Shown here: piece after piece, positions 33,193 through 46,214 of the stretch
How the letters are laid out: every line of letters begins with the position of its first letter
Position numbering within the stretch: the first letter of the stretch is position 1
Notes under the pieces: generated by a model
Told to the model about the DNA's origin: nothing
The model's input: the letters and a program-made list of their open reading frames with translations, nothing else
The model's database searches: none
Assembly (NCBI GenBank): GCA_948567375.1
Contig: OX419755.1
Coordinates: forward strand, 56,989,945 to 57,053,944
Direction of reading: 5' to 3'
Origin: Lunularia cruciata
Lineage: Eukaryota > Streptophyta > Marchantiopsida > Lunulariales > Lunulariaceae
DNA: 64,000 nt
Made by a program: the position numbers and the translations under genes

Positions 33193-33458
33193 TGTTAGGT
33201 TTTACTCTTATGCCTTAGGTTTACCATGCATTTGGGATTTCTCTCTCGCAGGTTTATGGTGAGAGTAAACTGAGAGAAGAGTGGAGAGAAGTAAACTAAG
33301 AGAAGAGCACTGGACTTGCATGGGAGAAATGGTGGTGAGCCCGAGTCAGTAAAGTTTTTTCCTGAAGCATTCTTGTGGATGTAGTCTCACAAAGAGGTGA
33401 CCACGTCTCTTTGTGTAATGTGTGTATGTTGTTTTGGTTTTTGGTCTGTAATCAAACA
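33193..33458 (+). repeat. 3' LTR of the copia element
   Basis: 266 bp, TGTTAGG to CAAACA, after the purine run AAGGGGGAG. Same orientation as 6972-7203. Followed by the ATATA target duplication. Confidence 0.88.
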
Positions 33459-33463
33459 ATATA

Positions 33464-35330
33464 AATGCTTGTATGAACAATTAAAATGTTAATTAAATAT
33501 GGTTTTTGACTCAACATGTTATTTGGTTGGCAGACCCTCTCACGTTGGTCAAGCACTAGGGGCATGTATATTTAAACCAGGGCTGGTGTAATTCATAAGA
33601 AAACATCTCACCCAAAGAGAAGCACTGGAGGTTTACAAGGCAATGATTGCATTGAAGCTAGCAATAATCACATGCACAAGTTATTAGCTTTATAGTATAT
33701 AAAGAAAAATGAATTTTTCTTATGATAGCAATTATTTTATCTAATATAAAAGATAAGAATTAAAATTATTGATCTTTTAAAAATATTTATTAAATCTAGT
33801 AAAAACCTTTCAAAGCACATACTTTTTGTTAGTAAATGTATAAGAACTACTTAAATTTAGCTACAAATCTTCATTTTAGACCCTCCTTATCATCCTTTAG
33901 TTCTATTCTAATCTCCACTATGAACTTAGAACTCATAAACCGTGACCAAATTTAAAAGATAATATATGATAGTTCTGGTTTATATCTCTATATTAAATAT
34001 CTAAATAATGTGAAATGCAGTTAGATAAGGTTAGAGTGATCCTTGGAAATTCCTTACTAGCAAATCAAGATGACCATACAAAAAAATTTTATATTAAAGT
34101 TCTAAGCACTTATTTCCTAACTTCATTACATCATATAGACAAAAGATGTTAATAGTATACTCATTAAAGGTAACTGATTATTTTAGATATAAAATACTAT
34201 CTCATTTATTATAAATATAAAATACTATCTCATTATCATCTTTGAATTACAATGCTTGGATCGACAATCATAATAAGAGTAGTCTCCAATTATAGTATCA
34301 TCTTATAAATAATATCTTTTTTTCCTCTTTCCTCTCTTTCAAGACCTTGGTCTTTATTATCCCCTTCTCAGAAAGAATCTGTAATTATGTTATTTCTTTT
34401 CCTTTTGACCTCCTTCTCTTGACCTCCCATTCAAATCGATAAAATAAGCAATCTAGTAAATGATGCAAATTCTTAACATGATAAAATAAGACTCTTCGTA
34501 GTGATATTTCTATCAAGAAACCTCATTTAATAAAGATATTTTACTTGAACAAACTCCAAGTGTAAATACACTTGCAGTCTAGGGATCAAATACCCATTTG
34601 AGGATAAGGACTTCCACTTGAATTACATAGGATTAACTGGAGTTTTGACAAACCTCCTTTGAAGCACACCCTTTACTTGAAGAAACATCATTGATCCAAA
34701 CATTGCAATCCAATGAATAACATTGAAGAATAACAAAATGAATGTAAAAATTCCAAACTCATTCATTGAAAGAATACTTGCTAGTAAATTTTTATAATTT
34801 CCAAATTGAATTTGAAGATCCTTCTTAGAATCCAACTCAAAAACCTTCCAATCCTTTTAGTTAAATACTAAACAAGTAGCCAAATTGCTCTATCTAATCT
34901 CTTTTTTACGGTTGTTGTATAAGTTTTCATTCAAGTCCTGAATTATCATCTTGTTTTGCTCTTCTTTTGAATAGTTTCTCCATTTTCTATTGCATAATTT
35001 TTTCTCCAATATTATATGATAAATAACCCTCCAAATTATTTAGTTATTAGCTAAATTTTAGACACTAGAATAAATGAATAAATATATTCTCTTGGAAATA
35101 TCATTCAAATAATATCATATTCTTTGAAAGAATACCGCCTATAATTTTATGCTCATATATAATTCTCATTTATTACTTACATATATGTATATATGTAAAC
35201 GGTATCTTAAAAGTTTCTTGGTCTCAATTGGTGGATCATCTTAACATAGGACCAAAATGATAGATCATAAAAAAAAATCAATTAATTTATGAATATGTAA
35301 CTCAAGTCTCTCTTTGGACACCATATCCTT
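33464..35330. other. AT-rich sequence, no gene seen
   Basis: It continues the AT-rich flank on the left of the copia insertion. Frames are short and biased by composition; no transposon motif recognised. Confidence 0.6.
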
Positions 35331-37735
35331 CAATTCAGGTCAGACGGAGGAGATGAATACCTATCCATAAAATTCACGCATTTTTGCAACATCATGGCAT
35401 CCAATGCAAATAGAGCTACAGTTACAATCCACAACAAAATGAGTTGCAAAACACAAGAATTATTATATGTAGAGGCTGGTATGCTATGCTAAACAAGACT
35501 CATGTGCCTAAAATCTATTGGGCAGAAATTGTTGCATGTGCAATTTACTTAATGAATAGATGTCCATCCATAGTTTTTCCTTTTTTCATTTACATAGAGG
35601 CATTTTAAAGAACTAAGCTTGACTTGACATATCTAAAAATCCTTGGTTGTGTGTGTTTTGTGCACACTCTATATGAGAAGCACAACAAGCTTGATCCTAA
35701 AGCTATGTATTGTGTATTCTTAGGTTTGATCTATAGGAAAAGGGCTATAGATGTTATGATCCCTCTATGCAAAATATTGTATGTATCTTGAGATGTTGTG
35801 TTTGATGAGCGGAAGGCTGGTATGCATTGCTTGAGCCTCTTCTTGCTCCTTGATTGCCTATTGAGGAAATCATGTTGATCAACATATAGAATCCACTATT
35901 GAAGGTAATGGAGTGGTAGAAGCTTAAAATGTGCAATGTTTGTGGTCTAGTAGAGTGCACTATAGACCAAAGTCTAACCCAAACCTAATAGTAGAGTAGT
36001 TTCTGATGCTCACATTTTAGATTGCCCTAGGGATGCCACAAGTGCAATGGCAGATGTAGGAAGGAGCATTGATGGTTCTACAATGGACCATTTGCCTTGA
36101 CATTTGAGCAAAGTCAGACATCCAATTCAATAGTTCATGCATGAGGGTTCCATGCCTCTCATTATGCATATATGGTGAATGTGCTCCAAGAACAAGAGCA
36201 AAATACTATTCAACATGTATTGAAAAACAAGCAATGGGTGGTAGCTATGGATGAGGAGATTGATGCCCTAAGCCAACAACAACCTTAGGAGTTAGTGAAC
36301 TTACTACTTGGTAAGAAGATGATTGGCTATAGAGGGATGTACAAGATCAAGCAAAAATAGGATGATTCTTTGAGTAGGTATAAAGCTAGGTTGGTAATCA
36401 AGGTTATGCACAAGAGCATGGAATCGATTATGATGAGACATTTAGTCCTATTGTTAAGATGACTATATTTCAAATAGTAGTAGTAGTAGTAACAATTAAT
36501 AAGCATTGGAAGTTGCATCAAATGGATGTGAAGAATGCCTTCTTGAATAGAGGTCTTCAAGAAGAGGTGTATATGGTGCAAACACTTGGGTATAAAGACC
36601 TAAATTTTTCTGCAAGTGTGCAAGTTGCAGAGGTCTTATATGGATTCAAGCAAGCTCCTAGAGCTTGGTATAGTAAAATCATTGGTGTTTTGTAGGAACA
36701 TGGGTTCAAAGTATACAATTCAGACTCCTCACTCTATTTACTGAGTACATCAAGTTGTTTCATTGTCAATACAACCTATATAGATGATTTGATATTGAGT
36801 GGGAGTCGTGAGAAGTAGATTCAATAGATTAAGCATAGATTGTAGGTTGAGTTTGAGATAGACTTGGGGAGTTAAGATAATTTCTTGTAGTTGAGTTCAT
36901 CAAGGATGGTGAAGCTATGTGGTTGTTGTAGCAAAAGTATGCTATCAACATGCTTTCCAAGTATGGTATGACAATGTGCAAGCCAATCTTCACACCCTTA
37001 AAACAAAATTAAAAGTTGAGTCTTATTGAGAGGGACTCAACTTTAAAGATCTTGTTATGTACAAATAGATGGTGGGGATTTTGATCTACCTCAATATCAC
37101 TAGGCCAGACCTGAGCTATGCTTTGGGACTTATGAGTCAATTCATAGAGACTCCTTGGAAGTCAGATCTTGATGCAATTTGGAGAATTATGCTATATGTG
37201 AAGTTCACTATATAGTTTGGAATTCATTATATAGCCATAGAGAGTGTGTAGTTGCATGGATTTATAAATGAAAGTGGACTTGGAGTACTTTGGAAAGGCA
37301 ATCCACATCTGTTTATGCTTTCAGCTTGGTGAGTGCAACTATTAGTTGGTCCTCAAAGAAGCAAGCTACAATATCCTTATCTTCTTGCAAGGCAAAGTAC
37401 AAAGGTGTGGCCAACATTGCATGTGAGGCAGTTTGGTTTTGGAGATTACTTGTTGACATTGATGAATTTATCTCTGGTGTGATGGTTATCTATGCAAATA
37501 ACAAGCGTAGTATTAGACTTGCTAGTAATCCCATGTTTCATGCTAGGACAAAACACATTGAGGTGCAACATCACTTCATTGGAGAGAAGGTACCAGTAGG
37601 TGAGACAAATCTCATATTTCTAAGTACAAATGAGCATATAGCTGACATCTTTACAAACATATTACCTAAAGACACATTTGATGTGGTCTGAGATCAGTAA
37701 GGTGTAAAATGCATTGATAGGAGCTTGAAAAGGAG
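35331..37735 (+). pseudogene. Second Ty1/copia remnant: integrase, RT, RNase H
   Basis: Badly eroded pol. 35340-35800 shows integrase core and its C-terminal part (KTHVPKIYWAEIVACAIYLM-like, with NRCPS). 36459-36695 is RT: WKLHQMDVKNAFLNRGLQEE and VLYGFKQAPRAWYSKI. A weak YIDDLILSGS segment lies near 36780. 37290-37691 is RNase H, open for 133 codons: ISWSSKKQATISLSSCKAKY, KHIEVQHHFIGEKV and NEHIADIFTNILPKDTFDVV. No 5' LTR or gag was found; the element is 5' truncated. Confidence 0.82.
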
Positions 37736-37990
37736 TGTTGAGACTCCAAGCTCTTTATAGGTTTGAACTAGTTCTTGGTTAGATTGAACTTGTATAGCAC
37801 TATGTTCACACTTAGTACACTTGTTACAAAGTTAGTTAGAAAGCCACTGCCTACATGTTGCACTAGGTTCTTGGCCTACCTTCCTTTGTGCACATTTTTC
37901 TCAAATCTGTTTATATATTAGGGTGTTTTGGCTACGTAGATCATTCTCTTGGTTTATCTCCACTCTCTACCAAAGTTTTGACCATTGAGT
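37736..37990 (+). repeat. Putative 3' LTR start of the second copia element
   Basis: TGTTGAGACTCC follows the RNase H stop and a short purine stretch (AAAAGGAG). The right end is uncertain because no second copy is present in the window. Confidence 0.45.
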
Positions 37991-40900
37991 TCTCCTAATG
38001 AGGTATAATGAGGTATATGACTCCACTAAATCTATCTAAGGGTGCTCAAAGTAAATTTGATAATGAGGTATATAGTACACTATATAAAAAGGAGTAAATG
38101 TCAAAAGGATGTATAGCTCCTTAAAGATAGTTCTTAAAATACATAAGGAATGCATTATCAACTATGAGCATATTTGTGAGTGATAGACCTAAAGTAGTAA
38201 TGCACTATAAGGCTAATGAGTGAAATCTCTCCCAACAATCTCAATACCATCATCTCTATCAAGTTTAGCCATGAGCCAAGATCTATTGTGTATTCCATCG
38301 GATAACAAGCCTCCATCTCACATGGACCAAAGGAGACGCTTGACATCTACTTGGGTGCTATCGGTCCAAATTGTAACCCCAAAGTGTGTCAAACAAAACT
38401 CCATGACTCTCTAACTCTAGGTAAAGGAACACACCTAGACCTCCATGTAGCTCTATAATGAGACCATCCATGATGTTGCATGATATCACACCATTGAAAA
38501 CCTAGTTGGTTTTTATCCCACATATGTCCATTAGGCATCCAACATCCAACACTAATATCTTCCTCCATCTTACATGGCATAAATGATATAAGGAATGAAT
38601 GATCTAAATAAAGCCATCCTCTCAATCAACATCTTAAGTCTAGAAAGCTTATGAAAGAGTGTCATTGTACTCTCCTTGTATCATTTGGTCTCCTTTGCTG
38701 CATGTCCAAAACAAGGTGGGGTTGCAAGATCATATGAAAGTCATGGTCACAAAGGAACAACCTCAACATTGGAGGTGATCACACTAGGCTCTCCCATAGG
38801 CCCTCCATAAAGATGAGGCTTATTCTACATCTCATGAGTATGAGTAGGAGCCTCAGTCCAAGAGGCAAGGACTCAATCCATGTATGCTCCACCTCCACGT
38901 CCATGTCCACCTTCCTTCCTTGACTTCCACTCTCCAATGATCAATGATCAACATCTCTCTATTTGAAGAATGACAATGATCAACATCTCTCTATTTGAGT
39001 ACCACAAGAGAGACTCTCTACAAAGTCGGTCTGAGTCAATGAAAAACTACTCTCTCTCTATAGTCAGTCTTAGTCCATGTTGCTATGTGAATCTTCATAC
39101 TTTCATATGCATAAGCTTGTTGGGTGTTTACTTACACTCTCATGGTAATAAACAACTCTCTCTCATAAAGCTCATCATTTTATTGATATTCCAAGGCCAT
39201 GGCACACCAAAAAGATATCAGGCTATCAACTCTACATGCTTACTCTAGGATATCCCAAAGTACTCTTCCTTCTTGGCTAGACTACACTCTCTTTCCATTA
39301 GAGTACGCTTTCTCTTAAGAACAAGTGGCTCTCTTTATGCTAAGTCTCTCTCCATCTCCAAAACTGCACACTTTTTCTCCACTAAAGCACCCTCCCTGGC
39401 AAGAGCCACATCCTCTCTAACCGCTTATCATACAAGACTCAAAAGATTAAAGGATGGACTCATATCCTTGCACCCTAACCTTGCTATGAGAAACTTGACT
39501 ACCTCATTGCCTACTCTCACAACTGCTCTCATTAAGCCACTTGCCCCTAGCATGTCAATGCAAGTAGAGTCCTTGCTAGAAACATGATGATGAGTGCCAT
39601 CTAAAGAGAGAATGTCATCTACATTAACATCATGTGTAGGAGGTGTAGGAGGGTTACCTAGAGGGAGAGGGGTATCTAGCAAAAGAGTGTCATGTACAAC
39701 CTCATGATGTTCCTCTGTGCACAATAAAATTCAAAATCAACACAAACTATATAGTTCAACATGGCATTACAAAAGAAAAAACACAAGGCAAGCTTTACTC
39801 AAAAATCAATATTAAGTAATATTTGGAAGTGGGATAAAAATTGGAAGTTTGATAGCAAAACAAAAAAATTCAACCTATGTGGCTTGTGGATTATCATTCA
39901 ACATGTAAAACAATCATGGGGTTTAGTATCATACACCTTAGAATAATTGAAAATATAAGAAACTCCATTCAACTTTCTTAAGTGTTCAAACTTTCTTAAA
40001 TGGTTGAAATAGAACTCTCAACTCATGATAACTACATAAGTTTGAATCCTCTACATCTACCTTCATGCACCCTCCTCTTTGTGCTCATACTCATATGATC
40101 CATGGACATCATGTTCCTTGTTTGGACCAAGGAGAGTACCATCATCCTCTCTTATGAATCTACCCTCCAAAAATAGATAGGTGAGGAGATGTCCAACAAA
40201 CAACTGCTTGAAGCATCTCCCATCAGGGTGTCAGATCTACTTCTCCAAAAAGACCAACTCTACCTCAATTGCAATAATAATCAGCTCTCCTTAATCATAG
40301 TCTTCTCTTGTCCTCTCAACCTTACTTTTCACGTTCAAAACCATATATCCATGTATTGCCTTTGGATGCATGGTGGATGTGAGGACACAATTGAACATTA
40401 GAAAAGTGGCCTCCAATCTCTATACACACATTGTCTAACAAGGTACTTTTGGGCAGTGAGGTCTCTTCCCAAAATCCATTCTTCTATGCACAAGTAAGGT
40501 ACTACTCTCCTTTTTCCTCATGTCCCAACATGTAGTGCAAAGGCATCTTTGATAAGCCCAAGAGTGAGAGAGAAATGTCTTTTATGCACCAAACTTGTGT
40601 GAGTAGTGTAGTCCCACAATCTCACAAACTTAGTGTAGATAAGAATCTACACCCACAAACATACAAATGTAACTTAAAGCCAACCTTTCAACAATGCAAC
40701 TAATAAGAGTAAAGATGAACAACAAACAACTCAAAAATGGGAAGGCAAGATTGCCCATAGTGTGGGAATTAGAGGAGTACCGCTTGGAAGGCTAAGGTTT
40801 GGAGTGAATCACTCATAGCATGTAGGGTCATGCAATGAGGATTGTTATAGAAGATGGGGTGGGGAAGATTGTTGGCTTTAACGAGTAGAAACCAAGGATT

Positions 40901-41298
40901 GGTCAAATGACATGCCGGGGTTGCTCATAGTGCATAGGGTCTTAGGACGGACATTGTTGGGAAGGGCAGAATCACCCATAGTGAGAGTCCTATAAAGTAT
41001 GATTGCTAGGGAATGGAAGGTATGCTCAGGACCACCAATAGCAAGGGATGGCGGGCAGAGGATTGGTCAAAGAGCAAAGCCAAAATCATTGTAGCATGAG
41101 GAGTGGGAGGAGCTGGGGCAAGAGGTTGATAGCAAACCCTAACCCTACTTTGTTGGGGTTGGCCAATTTCTTGGAGGCAAGAGTGAGATTGTTTTGGAAG
41201 TTGAACAAGTGCAAAACAAAAGCATCCATAATTCACCAATCTCAATTTGAAAATCACAAAATATACTTCAATTTAGGCAAGAAAATCAAATATAATAT
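37991..41298. other. Unclassified sequence, no gene assigned
   Basis: Frames of up to 104 codons on both strands (for example 38389-38625, 39273-39587, 39428-39724) have no recognisable family. CTCTCT-rich stretches lie near 39000-39060. A 24-bp unit (AATGATCAACATCTCTCTAT and so on) occurs twice at 38946-38997. It is probably old repeat sequence. Confidence 0.4.
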
Positions 41299-41697
41299 TG
41301 TAAAAAACCAAGACCAAGGAGAGAAATAGGAGAATGGAAAATCACATTGTGACACTTGAATGTGGGAAAACTCCAATGCTTAGCATAAGCTTTGGCTCTT
41401 GTATTTATAGGGATCATACAAGGCTCATGAGAAGCTTCCTTGAGCCACTTTTTTGGAGTGCAAGCCAAGTTAATTGAGAAACTTCTCAAGAAGCGTCCTT
41501 CTAGGAGCTACTTACTTGGCATGCAAGCTAAGTTAGTAAGAAGCTTCTAAAAGCTACCTACTTGGAATGCAAGCTAAGCTAACCAAGAAGCTTCCCAAGA
41601 AGCTTCCTAGATACTTCTAGAATATTCTAGGCCCACTTGTCTTATTTGCTACTTCGTTAGCCCTACTAACTTTGTCGCTAAACTCCATATTGTTACA
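41299..41697 (-). mobile_element. Solo LTR of the E2 chromovirus family
   Basis: 399 bp, TGTAAAAAACC to ATTGTTACA on the plus strand, homologous to the E2 LTRs and in the same orientation. The target duplication AATAT (41294-41298 and 41698-41702) is perfect. The trimer TTCtaGAAtaTTC is kept at 41615-41627. It arose by LTR-LTR recombination after a full insertion. Confidence 0.92.
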
Positions 41698-41702
41698 AAT
41701 AT

Positions 41703-44003
41703 AGACTTTTAGGCCCAATAAATCAAGATCTCTCTCTTGAATATTTTTCACTAATTGTATAATTTGATCCTTGGCCAACAATGCCCAATTTATAAACATC
41801 ATGTAATTGCCCTTTGAATGGAACTGAATTAATTATTCTCCTTCTTTAAACTCCTCCATGTTTGGCATATCAAAAACCTTTTCATATTCACTCATGCTTC
41901 TCATTGCTAACTATTGCTTGTTGCCTCTGCTTATGAGTCCTTCCTTCAACCTTCAACTAGTGATAATTACCTTTCACTCTAAATTGGCACTTCTAATGCT
42001 CTTTTGATGCTCTTTTGTCCTTCCCTTTGAAAAGATGTATCCCTTTGTCCCTCCATCCTTCCCTTTGAAAATCCATCCCTTTGTCCCAAATTCCTCTATT
42101 CTAAAATCTATGACCCTCCTTCTACCACTATTTCTATCCCTTTGAAATCCATCCTAGTGTTTTTTCCCTTCAACTTGGCGTCCTTCCCTTTTATACATTT
42201 TGTGTTTTTGTCCTTTCCTTTGGATTGATACTTTGTATCCCTCCCTTTGTTCAAAAAGAATCTATCCCTCCCCTTGATTCTCTTCTCCATGAACAACTTT
42301 TTCCTTTCCTTTCAAAAAATATCTGCTTTAAACCCTCTCTATCCCTTCTCTTTTCTTTCCATTTCTTACAAACCTCTCTTCTCTTCTTTGAACTTTTTTG
42401 AAGATTTGTACCTTCCTAAATCTCTTCATTTTCTTCTAAAATCTCTCTTGTTTCTATTTCTCTCTGAAATCTTCTAAAATCTTCTCTCATTTCTATTTCT
42501 TTATGTGAAATCTGTCTTTTTTTCCTCTTTCTCTTGAAATCTTGTCCTCTTGTTTATTTGAAACCTCTCGTGTCATTTATCTCTTCCACCCCTCCAACCT
42601 CCTTTTTGTTTAATATTTTGGATTTCAACCTTTGGACCCTCATGCTACCTTCAAAATTCTCCTACAAGATTTATTTTTTGACCTTTGCTTGTACCAAAGA
42701 TAGCTTATGTTTCTTCTCTTTATACTTGAGTGCACTCTGATTTATTATGCAAGCATCTCCATTATGCAACCAAAAATCTATATTCTCAATAACACCATAT
42801 GGACTAAAACACAAGTGGAAATCTATATCTTGAAAATCAAAATCTATATTCTCTCACTATTTCAAGATCCATATTCCTTTCTACTCAAATCTATATTATG
42901 CAAGATAGAACTTGAATTTCCTTATACTTCCCACCCCAATCTTCTTATAGCCCTATTCTTGTCAATGTCATGTGAATCAATGTACTCCCAATCAATATGC
43001 AATGTGCTCTAAATCAATGTGATATTGAGTCTTGACATGTGAATCAATGTGCTCCTGATCAATATGCAATATGCAATATGCTCTATATCAATGTTATATT
43101 GAATGCACTATGATTACATGCTTAATTCATAATGGAATCACGACATCAAATTATAATTTGCCCCATGAACCAAAAAAATATTCATAGATGATAGGATTTT
43201 TTTCCAAATTTTGACTTCACTTTTTATAGAAGATCCAAATATCCACTTGGCCCTGGTTGTTGTATGCAATACACATTTGCATCACTACTTCTCTAGTCTA
43301 CTCTCTAAGTCTTTGAGGAACTCTCAGATTGTTGGTTTTTAATTAGGTTTCTTTACCTTCTCTAGCAAGAATGCATCCTCCTTGATCATTTAAGTTTGGT
43401 CCTTTGTCCCCTTCTTAAGCTAACTATAGTCTGGGATGTTGCTCTATCCATGTGTTGCTCCTATTGATGAGGAAGTTATGAAATATTATATAGTAGCTTA
43501 CACACTTCATCAAAAAGAAATTCTTATTCTTATTTTTAATTTGCATTCTTAGCTCTAGTAGGGAATGCTATGTGCCTTCAATACACCCATGCAATGCTTG
43601 TTAAGGACTTGTGCTCTTGCAACACATTTGTTAAACTCCATTTTATCCTCAATTTGGAGAAGCTTGAAGGAAGGTACCAAGTGGCTAATTTGCACACACA
43701 TAGAGTTGCTAAGGAGATATTGGTTGTACTCAAAAGAAGAATTTGACTCCCTTTGATTGATATCACCCCACAGTAGTGATTTTTTGATGCAAGTCATGTT
43801 GTGATAGGACCCAATTATCCCTACAACCACACACCTTTTTTTTTCAAAACTCATTGGAACACCCTATCATAACTAGACTTGTATACCAAAACTGCAATGC
43901 AATGCACTCAAAGAACTAAAGAACACTTGTGCACCAAAACTCTTCAATAGACATATTGACAAAAATAAACTCTATACTCATACAGTTCAACCAAAACTCA
44001 CAT
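41703..44003. other. Low-complexity, pyrimidine-rich and repeat sequence
   Basis: About 41920-42600 is strongly C/T-biased, with many copies of CCCTTTG, TCCTTCC and TCTCTT. Downstream frames (42247-43012) are composition artefacts. A minus-strand frame of 99 codons at 43555-43854 is of unknown nature. No gene is assigned. Confidence 0.5.
42966..43102. repeat. Imperfect tandem repeat, unit about 65 bp, two copies
   Basis: Both copies contain TGTGAATCAATGTRCTCC, ATCAATATGCAA and ATCAATGTKATATTGA in order; the second has an extra ATATGCA duplication. Confidence 0.75.
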
Positions 44004-46214
44004 TATCATGTTATGGCTTGCGTAGCCCATGAAAAAGTAAACAAGGGTGGTTTATCTCCATAAAATGGAGTAGGTTGTATGATGGATCCCACGGTTGAGC
44101 TATTGGCATGTGAGCAATATATATGCATCTAAGTGGTTGGCCATGTGGTGTATGATCTGATCCTTTTCAAGGAGTATGATGTATATAGGTAGTGGAGAGT
44201 TGAGAGAAAGGTGTGTGTTTTAGTTTTAGGAGTCTTGAGTAGTAGGAGGATGTTGAGAGTGTTAGCAAACATGGATACTAGGGCATCAAAGGAAGAATTT
44301 GAAAAGGAGATGTCCTATGCTCCCAATTTACCACTCCCAAATCCTTTTCTCATTAGGTTTTATATTCTAAACCATGATAGCTTTACAAGACTGGATGGTG
44401 GCATATTTTGGGGTGGCATTCATGGAGTCGATGATGGAAAACCCAAGTCATGTCATCCTTGTAATGCTCATTTACAAGCAAGTTTGGGATTTAACAATTT
44501 ATATGATCTTATAGGAGAAGAAGAATTTAAATTCACTCATGAGCTTCAAGGTGGGGTTGTGGGGTCCATTTGTCAAAAATTGAAGACTCTAAATGACAAA
44601 TTTGCAAAATTTTGGATCCCAACAAAGGAAGCATAGACTTCTTCAAGGATTGAAGGAGTTAGAGGAAGGTATTTAAAGAGAAAAGACCATGGTTGGAGAG
44701 AAGAGATGAAATGGTACAATCAAGAGACAAAAACCAAGGGAATTGAGTAGATATTGAGTGGATTAGGGTCAATTGAAGTAAGGGGTCAAATTCTCACTCA
44801 AATGAGTAAAAAAGAGAATTTTGAGAGTTATTTTTATCTTTTCATAATCTTTTAATGGACTTAGTGAGTTGATAAAGTGATCACTATATTGAGATTAATA
44901 AATTCTACTTTTGATTCAATCTCAAATCAGACATGATCAATTGAAGTTGGAGCATTGACGATCAAATCATTGAGGAGAAGATTATGATCAAGTTTGGGGT
45001 TTTGGTTGCTTCTTAGACTAAGGTTTGAATTAAGCTTTGAAAAATTCCAATATTGTTGGTGGTTAGAGTTACACCTTTGTATGAAAACTTCATATGAATT
45101 CCTTAATTAGAAAATTCAAGTTCTTGGACCAAGCATACTTGGGTCTATGGAGCTTACAAGTTAGCCCACTTCACGAATCGGTCCATATCTAGAAATTGGG
45201 ATTCGATTGAGCTATCAAACTTTGCAAGATTTTTGACAAGAGCATAAATAGCTATTGTGGAAAAAAAATTTGGCTCAAAGTTCATAGAGATTGATAACTT
45301 ATGCAATAAGTTCCACTAAAAATACTATCATATTCTCAATAAGAGCATTTCTACGTTCAATCACTACTAAATGCTAAATCTTCCATTTCTATGATCATGA
45401 TTGAAGATTTTTAATTACTGGAGTGGCTTTGAGGACTATGGGTATCTATAATCTAGAAGTCTGGTGGAAATTACCAAGACCCAAGAGCAAACTCTCCATT
45501 AGGGGTTTTGAAATTAGGTGAAAACCTACAAAAAGTTTGCCAAGTTTGAAACTCTATCAAGAGAGCTATAGTAGTCATATTGTGGCTTACTTCATATCAT
45601 TGGAAATTTTATCTCATAGGCTTTCTACTGAATCCTATAACACTCAAATTCAAGTCACAAAGAAAAATTTATATCCATAAGAGTTGCACAGAGTTTTGCT
45701 ATCAAAATGACATAGAATTTCTCCACTTGGATTAGAAATTAATTGAAATTTGAACTACATAGTAGAATAAGCTTGGAGTATAAGTTGAAATTAGCTTGAA
45801 AATAGAGCAAGAATACTCTAAAGTTTATTTCTACCAAAAGATAAAGAGTTGTTGTTGAATTCTTGTGATTGGATCCTTTTTGTGCTTGCATGCTTATTTG
45901 TATGCCCAGTTGGCTTGGATTGGTGTGCAGGTATTATGTTAATGTTCCTTCCTTTTAGGTTTATTGTGTTTTTCTCCTTGGTAATGTTGGAAATTATGAC
46001 CAAAGAACCAAGAGTGTCGTGATGATAGGTTAGGTTGCTTGTTACTCCTCTATCCAATAGAAGGAATACTAGAAACAAGAGTAAAAGGTTTCAGTGATTG
46101 TGCAACATGTGTGCTCAGACTAGTAGTGACAAATCTACACATGACCTTTGATCCAAAAGCTCCACATGGAGGCACCCAATGTGTTCCCAAAGAGAGAAAG
46201 GCAAAGTACAATAA
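44004..46214 (+). mobile_element. Unclassified 2.2 kb repeat E1, copy 2 (uninterrupted)
   Basis: It aligns end to end with 14153-14311 plus 20013-22076. It starts TATCATGTTATGGC and ends near AAAGTACAATA. Many differences from copy 1 are C/T or G/A transitions. No terminal direct repeat and no recognisable enzyme are present. It carries the open frame at 44211-44636. Confidence 0.7.
44211..44636 (+). CDS. Open frame in E1, unknown function
   Basis: A 141-codon frame; the more conserved part begins at Met 44271 (MDTRASKEEF). It reads EMSYAPNLPLPNPFLIRF, DGGIFWGGIHGVDDGKPKS and FTHELQGGVVGSICQKLKTL. Copy 1 (20100-20600) has alignable residues in broken frames: EMSHAPNL, NPFLIR, FWGSICGVNDGKP, and further on GWKEEM against GWREEM here. 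That suggests past coding constraint. I recognise no domain; a Gag-like role in a non-autonomous element is only a guess. Confidence 0.4.
   Translation: MCVLVLGVLSSRRMLRVLANMDTRASKEEFEKEMSYAPNLPLPNPFLIRFYILNHDSFTRLDGGIFWGGIHGVDDGKPKSCHPCNAHLQASLGFNNLYDLIGEEEFKFTHELQGGVVGSICQKLKTLNDKFAKFWIPTKEA

Larger units (their letters stand above)
6972..33458 (+). mobile_element. Degenerate Ty1/copia retrotransposon enlarged by nested insertions
   Basis: The LTR at 6972-7203 and the LTR at 33193-33458 share most of their sequence and lie in the same orientation 26 kb apart. They are flanked by identical 5-bp ATATA (6967-6971 and 33459-33463), though the local AT-richness makes a chance match possible. 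A primer site follows the left LTR and a polypurine run (AAGGGGGAG) precedes the right one. Surviving coding parts are a gag start (9584-9926) and RT/RNase H (31957-33003). Protease, integrase and the first half of RT are gone. Everything from 9927 to 31956 is later gypsy sequence. Confidence 0.82.

Noticed and set aside
42247-43012. Several hydrophobic plus-strand frames as small membrane proteins
   Set aside because: They arise from the pyrimidine-rich composition, which encodes runs of Phe, Ser and Leu.
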